From: Ophiura sarsii
Taxonomy: Eukaryota > Echinodermata > Ophiuroidea > Amphilepidida > Ophiuridae
Assembly: GCA_035610835.1 (NCBI GenBank)
Contig: CM069455.1
Coordinates: 35,917,596-35,981,595, forward strand
Direction: 5' to 3'
DNA length: 64,000 nt
Of the stretch, positions 22,617 to 33,097 are shown one piece after another. A model generated the notes under the pieces. It saw only the letters and a list, made by a program, of their open reading frames with translations, ran no database searches and had not been told where the DNA came from. The position numbers were made by a program, and so were the translations under genes. Position 1 is the first letter of the stretch. Every line of letters begins with the position of its first letter.

Positions 22617-22811
22617 GCTTCCTTTATGGAGGCTTTTTGGGCTATCCTTGGTACTCTCCTGGTATTTTATACATTTTCCCAAACCTGCCGTACTCTATCA
22701 AGCATCTTGCTTTTATGTCTTTTATGTGTGCTTTTATATATACATGTGTATTTTGATATTGTGCAATTGTAATTTGATGAGTACTGAATAAATATGAATG
22801 AATGAATGAAT
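22617..22811 (+). mobile_element. LINE 3' tail fragment
   Basis: It ends in GTACTGAATAAATATGAATGAATGAATGAA, an AATAAA followed by a (GAAT)n microsatellite as in CR1/L2-type 3' ends. It is missing at the equivalent place in the inverted arm, which supports insertion. Confidence 0.6.
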
Positions 22812-23009
22812 ACACAGAACTCGGGACTTACTCTGCCCCACTCTGCGTTTGCTTCCTTAACGATGCGATGTTACGATGACACTTTCGAGGTTTATTTTGG
22901 AGGGAGCTATGAAATTATTTTTTGAAATATGCGGTAGATTCATTAGTGTTAATGAACATGCTTTGCAGCAGCGCCGTTACTCCTCTTATTGAATTTAATT
23001 ATATTTTAA

Positions 23010-23518
23010 CCCTTTGAACACTGGCGGCCGGTATAAAGCCTAATGTGAGTATGGTATATACACTGGCGGCCGGTATAAAGTTCCTGGTGTGTGCACAGTG
23101 TTTACAATCAATTGAGGGATATCCCAATCCAATATAAACATGCCCTTTGACCCGGAGTGTACTTGTGGGCTACGGGCTGCACATAGTTGGTCTGGCAATG
23201 CGTTGAAGACTACATCTATGCTGGTAACTGGGGAGTTATTTCATCAATTTGGTCGGAATTTTGGGATTTTTCAATGGCGCCGTCGGTAGCAGATGTTTTA
23301 GCAAGGGTCATGGACTCTGATACGGAGGATATATATGATTCTGACAATAGTAATAAGGACGAACAAGACACGGTAAGCTTGAATATTGCAACTAAAAAAG
23401 TCCTAGTAACTGTTACGGCAACGTAACAGACAGTGACATTATGCCCTATTTAGGGGTATTTCGGCAGGGGTGTCAGGGTGGGGCTACCGTTTACTCAGGG
23501 GTGTCAGTGTTCAAAGGG
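23010..23518 (+). mobile_element. piggyBac internal-deletion derivative
   Basis: Termini are CCCTTTGAACACTG and CAGTGTTCAAAGGG, flanked by TTTTAA on both sides. The inverted arm keeps the empty site (AATGTTTAAAATAGAATC near 57687-57704). The subterminal ACACTGGCGGCCGGTATAAAG is present twice (about 23020-23040 and 23064-23084). It keeps only the start of the transposase frame. Confidence 0.8.
23274..23426 (+). pseudogene. Remnant of piggyBac transposase N-terminus
   Basis: A 50-residue frame starting MAPSVADVLARVMDSDTED and rich in Asp/Glu/Ser. Acidic N-termini with a DVL-x(n)-DSE/DTE pattern are common in piggyBac transposases. The catalytic DDD domain is absent, so the product cannot transpose. 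The assignment rests on the surrounding termini as much as on the peptide. Confidence 0.55.
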
Positions 23519-23850
23519 TTTTAATCATTGTTCTGCGTTTCCATCGTCGCGATGTTGACACGTCTGGACACGTTGCGAGGTTTGGTAGAGAGACGGGGAG
23601 AGAGAGAGAGAGAGGAGAGGGAGAGAGCTATGGAAGTGGTAGTTACGGCCATGTTAGAAGATACACATTGAATAGCGGGAAAATCATGTCTATTGAAATC
23701 TCTTTGAAATACTGTGTACGATTTGTACTATGTGCGTATCGCTCACATCTGTATGTATGGCATATTTGCTAAGCCCGGTAATGTATTGCAGCAACAGTAA
23801 CACCAATGTCTCATAGTAAACACTGCACAAAGAGAAAGTAGTCACTTTTT

Positions 23851-25087
23851 ATTGTTTCCAGATGCTTGATATCTAGGATAAATGCCAGAAAAAAATGTTG
23901 TGATTAAGAAAAGGCATTCACAATTGAATGTATTTGTTGTTGGCATGCTATTGATTAAGTAAACATCAAAATATTGTTAATGCAAATTTTTTGCTTTGTT
24001 TACATGCTAAATGGCTGCCAGATTGATGGCCAAAATTGGTCAAAATTCCATAAAATGTCATAATATTAACCAAAATGTATCATGACAATATAGTTTTTAA
24101 CAATGAGATGTATGTTTTATCACTAGTATATAACAATGCTGCATATGAGCTTCTAGTGACGTTTACGACATTTTCGCGAAATACAACACAGACATAACAC
24201 ATCACGCCGCAGTCATTAAAACGTCCTGATATTATTTGTCATTGTTTCCATATGAAAAACAGGAGTTGCACAAAATTGTTTGAACATTAACAAAGATTTC
24301 GAGATAAGACAAGTTTTAAATCTAAAATATGTTTATTAATATGATAATTTCGGCAAATGCAAACATTACGTTACAGTTAGCTGTATTGTTGTCATATATA
24401 TTCTGACAGGTTGACAGGCCTTGGAGCTACATGTCAGGACCTTGCATAGCCAAAAAGGCAGTCTACAGTCTTGCCACGTGTCTGGCCACATATTGACTTT
24501 CAGCCCCCATTTTTGCTAATTTTTAAAACTAAAATCTTTTCTTGCAATAGTTTTTTAAACAAATTAAAGTTCGAAGTTTGAATTTCTTAACACAACAACT
24601 TTAAAATGCCGCACTTTGGGCTTGTAGTTCCACCCCAAAAAATGGTAAGACCCCCCCCCCCCCCCCCCCCATTGAGCACATACCGGGAGACCTGTGTTTC
24701 GGCTAAAGGCAGTCGTCTACAGTCTTACCACAAGTCTTGCAATATGTTGACTTTCAGCCCCATTAAGCTTAAAACAAAAGGATATATTATGACTTTTTGC
24801 AGATTGTGAACTTTTGATTATACACAATTTGAAATATGACTCTCTTTTATAACAGATTCAACAACTTGCCCGTATCTTAAGTACAGCGTCAAATCATTAT
24901 CAATTTGAGAGAAACACACTGTTCATATGCAAATAACTAGGATGGCGCACCTTAAATGGAAACCACTGTATGCATTATGCATCATGCAATTTTGTGTAAT
25001 TTAAAACCTTAGAAAATGCCCTGAACTGAACACTATAAGCTGGAATAAGGCCAAAACTATAAGCCGCAAATCAGACAAGACCACAAG
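23851..25087. other. Intergenic with local duplication and poly-C tract
   Basis: 24450-24515 and 24700-24760 are diverged copies of a GGCAGTC..TACAGTCTT...GTTGACTTTCAGCCCC unit. Between them is a C-run at about 24651-24670. No gene is supported. Confidence 0.5.
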
Positions 25088-25306
25088 ATGTCTCAAATGA
25101 GCTATCTGGATCCGGAGAAGGGGGTGAACACACTCAACAAGGATGAGGAGGCTTTAACACACAGCACAACATCTACGATCAACTCGTCGCAACTACGCCC
25201 ACAACAACTACGCCAACCACAACGGCGGACATCCCTCATTCCTGTTGCCTCCAGGCAGAGTTACCAGTGTGACGAAGTTGCTAGTTTAGCAGTGAAAATT
25301 AACTAA
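25088..25306 (+). CDS. Unrecognised short open frame
   Basis: 72 codons from ATG, starting MSQMSYLDPEKGVNTLNKDE and followed by a Gln/Arg/Ser/Thr-rich half. It is less AT-rich than its surroundings, which is why it is listed. No domain, no clear splice signal and no neighbour to give it meaning. It may be a lone exon or chance. Confidence 0.2.
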   Translation: MSQMSYLDPEKGVNTLNKDEEALTHSTTSTINSSQLRPQQLRQPQRRTSLIPVASRQSYQCDEVASLAVKIN

Positions 25307-25794
25307 AAACGTGAGTAATCTATTCACTATTTATTGGATTTGTCTACAACGAAATCAAATCACAGAGCTCTGAGAGCACATATAATAAGCTCACCTGCAA
25401 AGTCCCCCTTTTGATACGCTGCATCACAATTGGGGTAAGACACTCCTTTACAAGTACAAAAGAACCACTCCACAAATATTATTTACTTTAATATTTGTTT
25501 GACAACTACACTTAATAAAATAAGGTAACAATTTGCATACAAACCTACCTTTGTATAAACGATACGTTGTAACGATACGTTGTAATATGATTTCAAATAA
25601 TAAAAAAACATTTGCGCATGATATTTCAAAAACGTGTTTAGAATACATTTGTAGAAAGCAACGTTCTTAGAATATGTTAATCAAATGCATGGCTGTCAGG
25701 GAAGACATGTGCAACATGGGCTTTTAATCAACGTGTGTCTTACCTCTTAGACATATTAAACATGTATCGTCGTTATGAACTTGAATCTATATTT
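25307..25794. other. Intergenic, nothing recognised
   Basis: AT-rich sequence with a small direct repeat (AACGATACGTTGT twice near 25560-25580). No gene. Confidence 0.4.
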
Positions 25795-26295
25795 ACTCGA
25801 GACATACTCTGCGTTTGCTTTCTAATGATGCTATGTAGACACTTTTGGCAGAAAGCTAACATATGATTCTTTCATGAAACTGTAGTGACAGATTCATTTG
25901 TTAATGAACATGTTTCGTCGCTTTGCTCCTCGTATCGTACTGGAATCTATATTTACACATAACTCGGAATATTCTCTGCGTTTGCTTCATTAACGATGCG
26001 ACGTCGCTAAGATATGATTCTGAAACTGTAGTGACAGATTCATTTGTTAATGAACATGTTTCGTCGCTGTGATCCTCGTATCGTACTTGAATCTATATTT
26101 ACACATAACTTGGAATATTCTCTGCGTTTGCTTCCTTAACGATGCGATGTCGCTAAGATATGATTCTGAAACTGTAGTGACAGATTCATTTGTTAATGAA
26201 CATGTTTCGTCGCTGTGCTCCTCGTATCGTACTTGAATCTATATTTACACATAACTCGGAATATTCTCTGCGTTTGCTTCATTAACGATGCGACA
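25795..26295 (+). repeat. 146-bp tandem repeat array
   Basis: CCTCGTATCGTACT recurs at 25928, 26074 and 26220, exactly 146 bp apart. Units contain TCTCTGCGTTTGCTTC, AACGATGCGA and TTCATTTGTTAATGAACATG. The first unit is more diverged. The same unit occurs singly at 22350-22615, 22812-23008, 23525-23600 and 26296-26480, and in reverse at 57600-57876 and 59320-59575. Confidence 0.9.
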
Positions 26296-26480
26296 CTAGG
26301 GAGTTGTTGTATTTTGTTGTTGATAGAGCTATGAAATTATTTTATGAAACACGCGGTGCGGTAGATTCATTAGTGTTGATGAACGCGTTTCGTTGCAGCA
26401 GCGCCGTTACTCCTCTTATTGAATCTATTTTACACATTACTCTGCGTTTGCTTCGTCACGATGTAGACAAGTTTGGACAC
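26296..26480 (+). repeat. Single diverged copy of the 146-bp repeat family
   Basis: It carries GAGCTATGAAATTATTTTATGA, GCGGTAGATTCATTAGTGTTGATGAACG, GCAGCAGCGCCGTTACTCCTC and CTCTGCGTTTGCTTCG. It is closer to the copy at 22812-23008 than to the adjacent tandem array. Confidence 0.75.
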
Positions 26481-26544
26481 GTTTAGGTTTTAAGTCGTGC
26501 TCAACAAAAGAAAGCCTTAAGTTTTGTTTATGTCCTATAGAGTG

Positions 26545-26640
26545 ACTTCCAATTATTTGTTGACCAATCAGAGTAGATAATATACATTTGGATGAATCTT
26601 TTTTTGGATGAAATTGTGGAACATTTCTTTGACAATTCAC
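26545..26640 (+). repeat. Dispersed repeat copy
   Basis: CTTCCAATTATTTGTTGACC...TTTGGATGAATCTTTTTT resembles 10525-10600. Family unknown. The surrounding 26481-27640 holds no supported gene. Confidence 0.45.
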
Positions 26641-27640
26641 ATGTGTCTCGTCCCTACCCGTCAAGGATTTTCCAAAATTCTATTGGTTGGTAATTTAGTT
26701 TTTTTCTGTCCCCTTTGTAAACTTGTCTTAAAAAGTCTTTCCTGTATTTCATTCTCTATCTTTCATTTTTTGAGAAAAGAACATAGGGTTATGCACATCA
26801 GTTATGTGAGGCACTATACGACCCGCGTGAGAGGTGCGTCATGGGTGCGTCATTTACCACCACATTATTATTTACGGTTCCATACCTTGACACTCTTTGC
26901 ATTTAAATCGCGATCGGCGAGATCAATTAATGTTTATTATACAATGTCACGATGGCACGATAGGAAATAAGTACAAGTGCCAGCGAGGTAGTGTACTCCA
27001 TAGCAAGTTACGCCAATTTCGTGCATTAATGGTACCCAGCCATTATTGTGTTCATAATGAAAGTCATTAAGCCGGTTGTTTTTAATCATAGCTCTAACAC
27101 ACTGACTTGTTTCATTGTTGAAGATGTTCATCAGGACTGTTAATGTTATATTAACATTGTAGATTGGTTTATTATATCTAATCCAGATTTTAAAACATAC
27201 CTTGCGGACGTTTCGAAATAAGCTGTTTTCTTTATCAACACTGATGCTAGAGTGACGATCTTGTGTTGATTGCACTTTTTTCTGGTTGCTTGATCTCTAT
27301 AGCCTCCTTAGCCCATCTTTTGTATTTGTCTGTCTCTTTGCCTTTGTCTTTGACTTGTTTCATTATGAATTTAGCTCATGAAATTCGGAATTATGAAACT
27401 GAAGATGTGTAATACTTGTATATTTCGCCTTTTCGGCAAAGTGACAAGATATGTGTGTTAATTAAACTTGTATTGAAAGAAACAAACATATTTCTCGTCT
27501 ACTAATCTAATATTTGTGTCCCCTTTCTTTTTAACTGGTTTATGGATATGAAATCATTATTTATTTGTCAGTCTAATTCAGTTCGAAGGATGAAGAAGTT
27601 CGCGACATTAGCGTTATGTGTACAAATAAATATAAATTAA

Positions 27641-27998
27641 AGGTAGATGTTATGATAGCTGGACCGATTTTCAACGCTGTGCTTTTCGAAGAGCGCTCTA
27701 TAAGTGCCTCTTAATAATTATGTTTTCAAATTTACCTGAAAGGTCAGCCTTAAAAGTGTCGCATTCCAAAGTTTGAGTTGCATAACTCAAATGCTTCTTA
27801 TTTTAGAAGCACCAGGTCACAAGAAATGTGTCCATTGAGCAGTACACACACTGGCGGGTGGTTAACCACCTTTGGCAGTAATATTGGCCCATAAGATTTT
27901 ACAGACACAGTAAGAACAATATGGGGATTCTTCTAATATCAAAATATCTTGATGTGAAAAAGAAATTATAGCAAAAAAAGTGATCAGAACATACACCT
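27641..27998. mobile_element. TTAA-flanked MITE, AGGTAGATGTT family
   Basis: TTAA at 27637-27640 and 27999-28002. Termini are AGGTAGATGTTATGA and TGATCAGAACATACACCT. A sister copy at 41558-41916 shares the GATTTTACAGACA and ATATCAAAATATCTTGATGTGAAAAA blocks. It is likely Kolobok-like from the TTAA plus 5'-AG end. Confidence 0.8.
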
Positions 27999-28246
27999 TT
28001 AAATAAGAGAGCATAGCACTACTGCGAGGGAAAACGTTCATCAACACATTACTCCATCGCAGTTTTAAAACAAGTATACATTCATAGCTCACCCCCTCCA
28101 AACAACACCCCAACAAACATTGTTAACGAAGCGAACGCCAATAGTTATATGAAACATATATTCAATACGAGAAGTACGCGCACCTGCGACGAGACACGTT
28201 TAATAACAAATGAATCTATCGCAGTTTCCTTCGTATGCTGGGTTAA

Positions 28247-28467
28247 CACTTTCGACGCGGCAGACGACTGCAGACAGCATACCAAAATGTCACACAGTGT
28301 TTAAAAAAATTCAGCATGACTTAATTTCATTGAGAATGAGAATTACATTGAAATATGCCTAGGATTGGTGCAGTAATCCTCAAGAGAGACCCACAATTTG
28401 GGAAATGTTTCTGACAAAAATCTGTTTTGTACGAGTATATTGTAAAACAAATACCGTGTGGAAAGTG
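28247..28467. mobile_element. piggyBac-like MITE, sister of 20257-20478
   Basis: TTAA (28243-28246) then CACTTTCGACGCGGCAG and the inner hairpin GACGACTGCAGACAGC. The right end is CCGTGTGGAAAGTG. Confidence 0.65.
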
Positions 28468-28803
28468 AAAGGGTATCATGTGGAATTGAACTGAAGTAAA
28501 TGCTGTACAATATAGGGTGTCCTCAGAATAATAAAAATATATTTAAAAAACACCGCAATCCTAGTCCAATGCATGCAATATTGTGGAACGTGTGTCCTAC
28601 TCAAAGAAGCGCTCGTACAGTATCAGCAGGGTTTATCACCAAATCACCAAAACAAACAGTGCCACACATGTGTTAATTAACAGCTGGAGGTCGCCTGGAC
28701 TTCCACCTTCTAATACATGGTAGAGATAGGCATAACTTGGTCAAATATATGAAAAGAAGTTGAATTCCAACTAAAACATGCATACGTGTTATTCCAAAAA
28801 TAA

Positions 28804-28886
28804 AGGGTCTTTAAGGAAAACAAGAAAGGACTGAATTAAAGTCACATCAATTGCACTACTTACAGAAGGATTTTCTTAAAGACCCT
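28804..28886. mobile_element. Miniature foldback, sister of 3648-3716
   Basis: AGGGTCTTTAAG at 28804-28815 and CTTAAAGACCCT at 28875-28886, with GGACTGAATT inside. Confidence 0.75.
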
Positions 28887-29556
28887 CGTTTGACCACATT
28901 ATAAGCATTTCATTATACTGTAATGTCAATGGAAACGGTATATAGATACTATAGTGGCAGAAATCAGTAGGTCGTGTGATGAAAATGATGTATGCTGGGG
29001 TGCATCAATACATCTTATTTGTGCCCTACGTACTCTGCTAAATTTCATCTTATCTGATTTTGTATATGGCATGACATTATTGAAAATTGGTGAAAACCTT
29101 GTTTTTTTTACTATTTGGAATGCTATGACAGGACTGAAACATGCAGAATATTGAATGCGCGACAGTTAATGAAAACACAAATAAATTGTACCTTAATAAC
29201 GAGTTTTTATATTATTGGAATTCACCCACAACTTACTTGGGAGTATCATCTATTACTCGAGAATAAGCACTGTCACCACAAACAAAATACAGAAAACACT
29301 AACAATCACAAAACATACAAATATACAAATACAGAGTATTACAAATGCATTTAGTATAAACACCATTATAATACATCAACAGGAATTGACATGATCATAA
29401 AGAAATCATGTACTGGATGTGAATTTAAATCCACTATTGTTTATAATAAACGTAGCTTGCAACACGCAATAAGCATCCAAATATAAAACTTTCAGATATA
29501 GAGAAGTATAATGTCATGGGGTCTACCCACTAGTCATTAGGACCCCTAGTCATAGA
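28887..29556. other. Intergenic, nothing recognised
   Basis: AT-rich. Two short frames (28954 and 29115) lack domains or splice context. Confidence 0.4.
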
Positions 29557-29671
29557 GTTAGGGTTAGGTTTAGGGTTAGGTTTAGGGTTAGGTTTATGGT
29601 AAGGGTTATGGTTCAGTTTAGGGTTAAGTTTAGGGTTAAGTTTAGGGTTAGGATTAGAGTTATGATTAGGG
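29557..29671 (+). repeat. Interstitial telomere-like tract
   Basis: Degenerate (TTAGGG)n mixed with TTTAGGG and TTAAGTTTAGGG units. Flanks are also short repeats (ACTAGTCATTAGGACCCC and TGACTAGCGACCC), suggesting that the tract belongs to a repeated module rather than a chromosome-end fusion. Confidence 0.85.
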
Positions 29672-29822
29672 CAGATTATGAATAACGATCATTATGACTA
29701 GCGACCCTTATGAGTAGCGAGTTTGACCTAATGTCCATAATAATATAGTACAGATTTAGATAATATAATAGAATATGCTACACAAAAATGCAATCAAAAC
29801 TGTACTCGTATAACTTGATTAA

Positions 29823-30174
29823 AGGTATATTATGTGATCTTTCCAGGGAACGCCCTCAACATCGAAAAAAAATAGAAAGCAGATTTTCTTGCAGATTTAC
29901 ATTTCTGATCATAAATCATGCATACATTCCAAGTTACAGGGCGATACGATTATTAATTACTTCAAAATCATGGTTTTAGAATCCCGACAGTTTATATTTT
30001 TCACTCTAAATTCACTCTAAAACCATGATTTTGAGGTAATTAGGAATCGTATCGCTCTGTAACTTGGAATGTATGTATGATTTATGATCGGAAATGTAAA
30101 TCTGCAAGAAAATCTACTTTCTAAAAGAATAATGAATAGAGGGCGCTCTCTGGAAAAGATCACATAATATGCCT
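29823..30174. mobile_element. TTAA-flanked palindromic MITE, sister of 1888-2230
   Basis: TTAA at 29819-29822 and 30175-30178. Termini are AGGTATATTATGTGATCTTT and its complement. The two halves pair through CCAAGTTACAGGGCGATACG. Confidence 0.85.
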
Positions 30175-30178
30175 TTAA

Positions 30179-30773
30179 TACAATACGCACTGAAAGTGAA
30201 GTCTACATAGAATAGTTTGAGACAAGTTCACAATTTCATAAATGTCGTCGGTCTCATCACATACTGATCTATTCGAGAGATTATGAATTTTTGAGAAAAT
30301 CGTTTTTAGTAATATTGTATCGTGCTCTTTCAATAACCCAAGTTACAGACCTCAATTCTGTTTAATTAATGAGATATAAGTCCTTGAATTTGGTGTATTT
30401 GCTGTTTTTTACATTTCAGCGTTTCACATATAGCGCTATTCCATATAGAATAGGATATAACGTGGACGACACAGCACGCTATTTGAACATCGCAAATCCA
30501 TATAATCCGCAGGAAAACAAAATAAAAGCTTAAAATACATCACCTTATTTTGGCTCATTTGGCTATCTAGCGCAGAAACGTTTAAATATCTCACCCCGTA
30601 CTGAGCATGTTGAAGAGGTTACACGCATATTTGAAAAATAAAATATGTAGATGGAAGTGACTGTTGGAAATACTTTTCTGCAGATATGAAAGAATATCTT
30701 ACCGGGGATTTTGCTCCAATCAAGCACAAAGGGAAACAAGTCGGGGTTTTTCTTATTACTCTAAGATTGTATA
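30179..30773. other. Intergenic, nothing recognised
   Basis: No supported gene, repeat or RNA. Confidence 0.4.
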
Positions 30774-31914
30774 TGGTCATGTGTTATAAGCTCGCCTCCT
30801 TTCGCGTTACACACGGATTTTGGCTTTCGCGTTACACATGGATTTTGGCTTTCGCGTTACACACGGATTTTGGCTTTCACGACATGATTTTAACTTTACA
30901 CATTTATATTTGCTTGTATACCCCCTGAGGTAGTAAAAGTATACATTTTCTGAAGGGAAATTGCACGAGGAAACCAAATATGCCATTGAAATTATAGTAC
31001 GACCATGAACTAAAATGGTATGATCGGAAATGTTCGGAAAAATATCAGAGTTTTTCATTTTTAATTCGAGATCCATATCTTTTTTATACCTACCCCTATC
31101 ATTATTTACTATACATATTTGAATTCCTCATGAAATTACCCATTAGATGATATATAATTGTCAAAGTTACTACGTCGGTATGGTAATTATACCGGCTAGT
31201 GAATATCTCCAATTTTTATTTTATATATTTTTAGAATTTTTAAAAATATTTGTTTAAGGATGAACCCTTCCCTGATATAAACTGCATTTCTGAATTCCTC
31301 TAGTTAAAAGCTTTCCAAAAATGTATACTTTTGCTATCATAGCTTGAAAACTTTTTCTGTTATAGTCATTTTTATAAATCCGGTAAATTGAGGCTGATTA
31401 TTCATGTTTACTGTGTAGCGAATAGGAAGAAAAATTGAGGCTGATTATTCATGTTTACTGTGTAGCGAATAGGAAGAAAGCTGATGTTCATGGTCTTATC
31501 CATAATTAATTAGTTGTTACAAGTCTGTTGAACCACATACTTAAAGACTACTAATTATCCTTTAAAATGGGACCAGAATGGTGTTTGTAACATTAGAAGA
31601 TGACTAGTTATTGTAAAAAGAACAAAACATGGGATTATCCCCATTGAGTTTGTACAGGCGGCACCCCTTCCAGACACACCCCTTCCAGCACCACAACTGG
31701 TCCCCAAACATCAAACAGCTGTATCTCCCATTCTGTATTAGCTATACCAATGCCACTTTGCAGGCAGATAGCTTGTTATTAGGGCTTTAAAATGATACCA
31801 AACTTGTTGAGATAGCTTTTGTGGTTTTAAAAATATTTGAGGAAAATGACAGCATGAAACTAAAAAATGTAACGGCACCACCCTATTGGGAGGCGAGTTC
31901 ATAACGCGTGACCC
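30774..31914. mobile_element. TA/TATA-flanked 1.14-kb element, copy 1
   Basis: Terminal repeats TGGTCATGTGTTATAAGCTC (left) and GGAGGCGAGTTCATAACGCGTGACCC (right) are imperfect complements. TATA is present on both sides. Near the left end a 25-bp unit (TTTTGGCTTTCGCGTTACACA) is triplicated. Near 31386-31480 a 48-bp segment (ATTGAGGCTGATTATTCATG...) is duplicated. Copy 2 at 59653-61206 lacks both expansions. No transposase. Confidence 0.8.
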
Positions 31915-32520
31915 TATACATGTATATATACTTAATTTGCAAAATAATAATCACTGAGTACCCTTTCATTCGTGATAACATTAATCCTGAATTGGTATTT
32001 TGTGCTTTGGGAGACTGTCGCATATAAAAGGTTAAACATGTGTAGTGTCCTATACTTATCTATTTTAAGGACTTCAAGGGTGATCCCATACTCAACCATG
32101 CACGCTAAACAGTCAACATTATTGTGATGTGTTAACTCTACCAATTTGTTTTTAAGTAACTCTAGTTTATCCAATCACAGCATATTTTGATTTGAGTTTC
32201 AGCCAATCGCAATATGGCTATGATATCATTTTTTTATTCTAATGACATGATATTTGGTGCAGTCATCTTCTGACCATCAAGAGGTTAAGACCTGTAAGGT
32301 TTTGGTAGTTCCTCATTCTGTTACTACACTGCGGGAAATTAATAATGCAGATTGATTTAAAGTGATACAATGTTACAGATGAGATAGAATGCAAGTAAAT
32401 AAATCTATGGTGATTTAGTCTGGAGTTTGTGTTAATATGCCACTGCCAGAGAGATTAATGTAAAGTTTATTTACAAAGGATTCATGTGTAAGTAAATTCT
32501 TATTGTATAATATTTTGTAC
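31915..32520. other. Intergenic, nothing recognised
   Basis: AT-rich, no supported feature. Confidence 0.4.
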
Positions 32521-32529
32521 TCAATTAAG

Positions 32530-32836
32530 CAGAGATTTTGTATTCAATGTGATAACAATTTTGATATGAAACAAAACTTGATTTGTGTTTTCAATTATGT
32601 TGTTTTGTACATTGGAAGAAACAAAGATTTGTTTATTTAATGCAATATCGATTTTGATAAGAAACAAAATATGATTTGTGTTTTCAATTATGTACGTTGT
32701 TTTTAATTGTGTAATGCATTTTATGCTACACAACATGAAAGGTTCCTCAACATTGTTTATTTATAACTGTGTAATGCATTTGATGATACACAAGAAAAGG
32801 TTCGTCAACATTGTTTATTTATAATTATTGTGTAAT
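32530..32836 (+). repeat. Tandem repeats interrupted by hAT-like element
   Basis: Two roughly 105-bp units (GAAACAAAACTTGATTTGTG...) are followed by units of about 61 bp (TGTGTAATGCATTTTATGC...AACATTGTTTATTTATA). The third short unit is split by the element at 32837-35793 and resumes at 35802 (GCATTTTATGATACACAATTC). Confidence 0.75.
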
Positions 32837-32996
32837 CAGGCGCGTAGCCAGCATTGTCATTCCGGGGGGGGGGGGGGGGCAAGCATCAATATCGTCCCTA
32901 TTATTTGTTTATGTCCCTAACATTTTCTTAAAAGGTTGCCACATTTTTCTTCTTCTAGTCACTTACCTCGTGAATTTCACGTAAGTGTGTGTAAGT

Positions 32997-33035
<39 letters not shown>

Positions 33036-33097
33036 GGGGGGTGGGGGGGAGGTCAAAAAATTTCGCACAGTCCCAAAAAAATCGCACAGTAAATGTA

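Larger units (their letters stand above)
21183..23850 (+). repeat. Forward arm of long-range inverted duplication
   Basis: Four collinear blocks match the opposite strand near the window end. 21183-21770 pairs with 63465-63999, and 22350-22615 with 59320-59575. 22812-23008 pairs with 57690-57876, and 23525-23850 with 57385-57690. By eye the first block is above 90% identical. Sequence between blocks differs because each arm took its own insertions. The first block contains a local tandem repeat of ATTCATAATAGTGTGTGTACTG (21631-21700). The part at 21771-22349 has AGATTGA-type motifs and no counterpart. Confidence 0.85.

Noticed and set aside
25795..26295. CRISPR-like array
   Set aside because: Direct tandem units of 146 bp without unique spacers, in eukaryotic DNA.
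32936..33097. N-terminal Gly-rich extension of the LINE frame
   Set aside because: It is translation of the hAT-like element's G-run; the LINE begins at 33098 after the target duplication.
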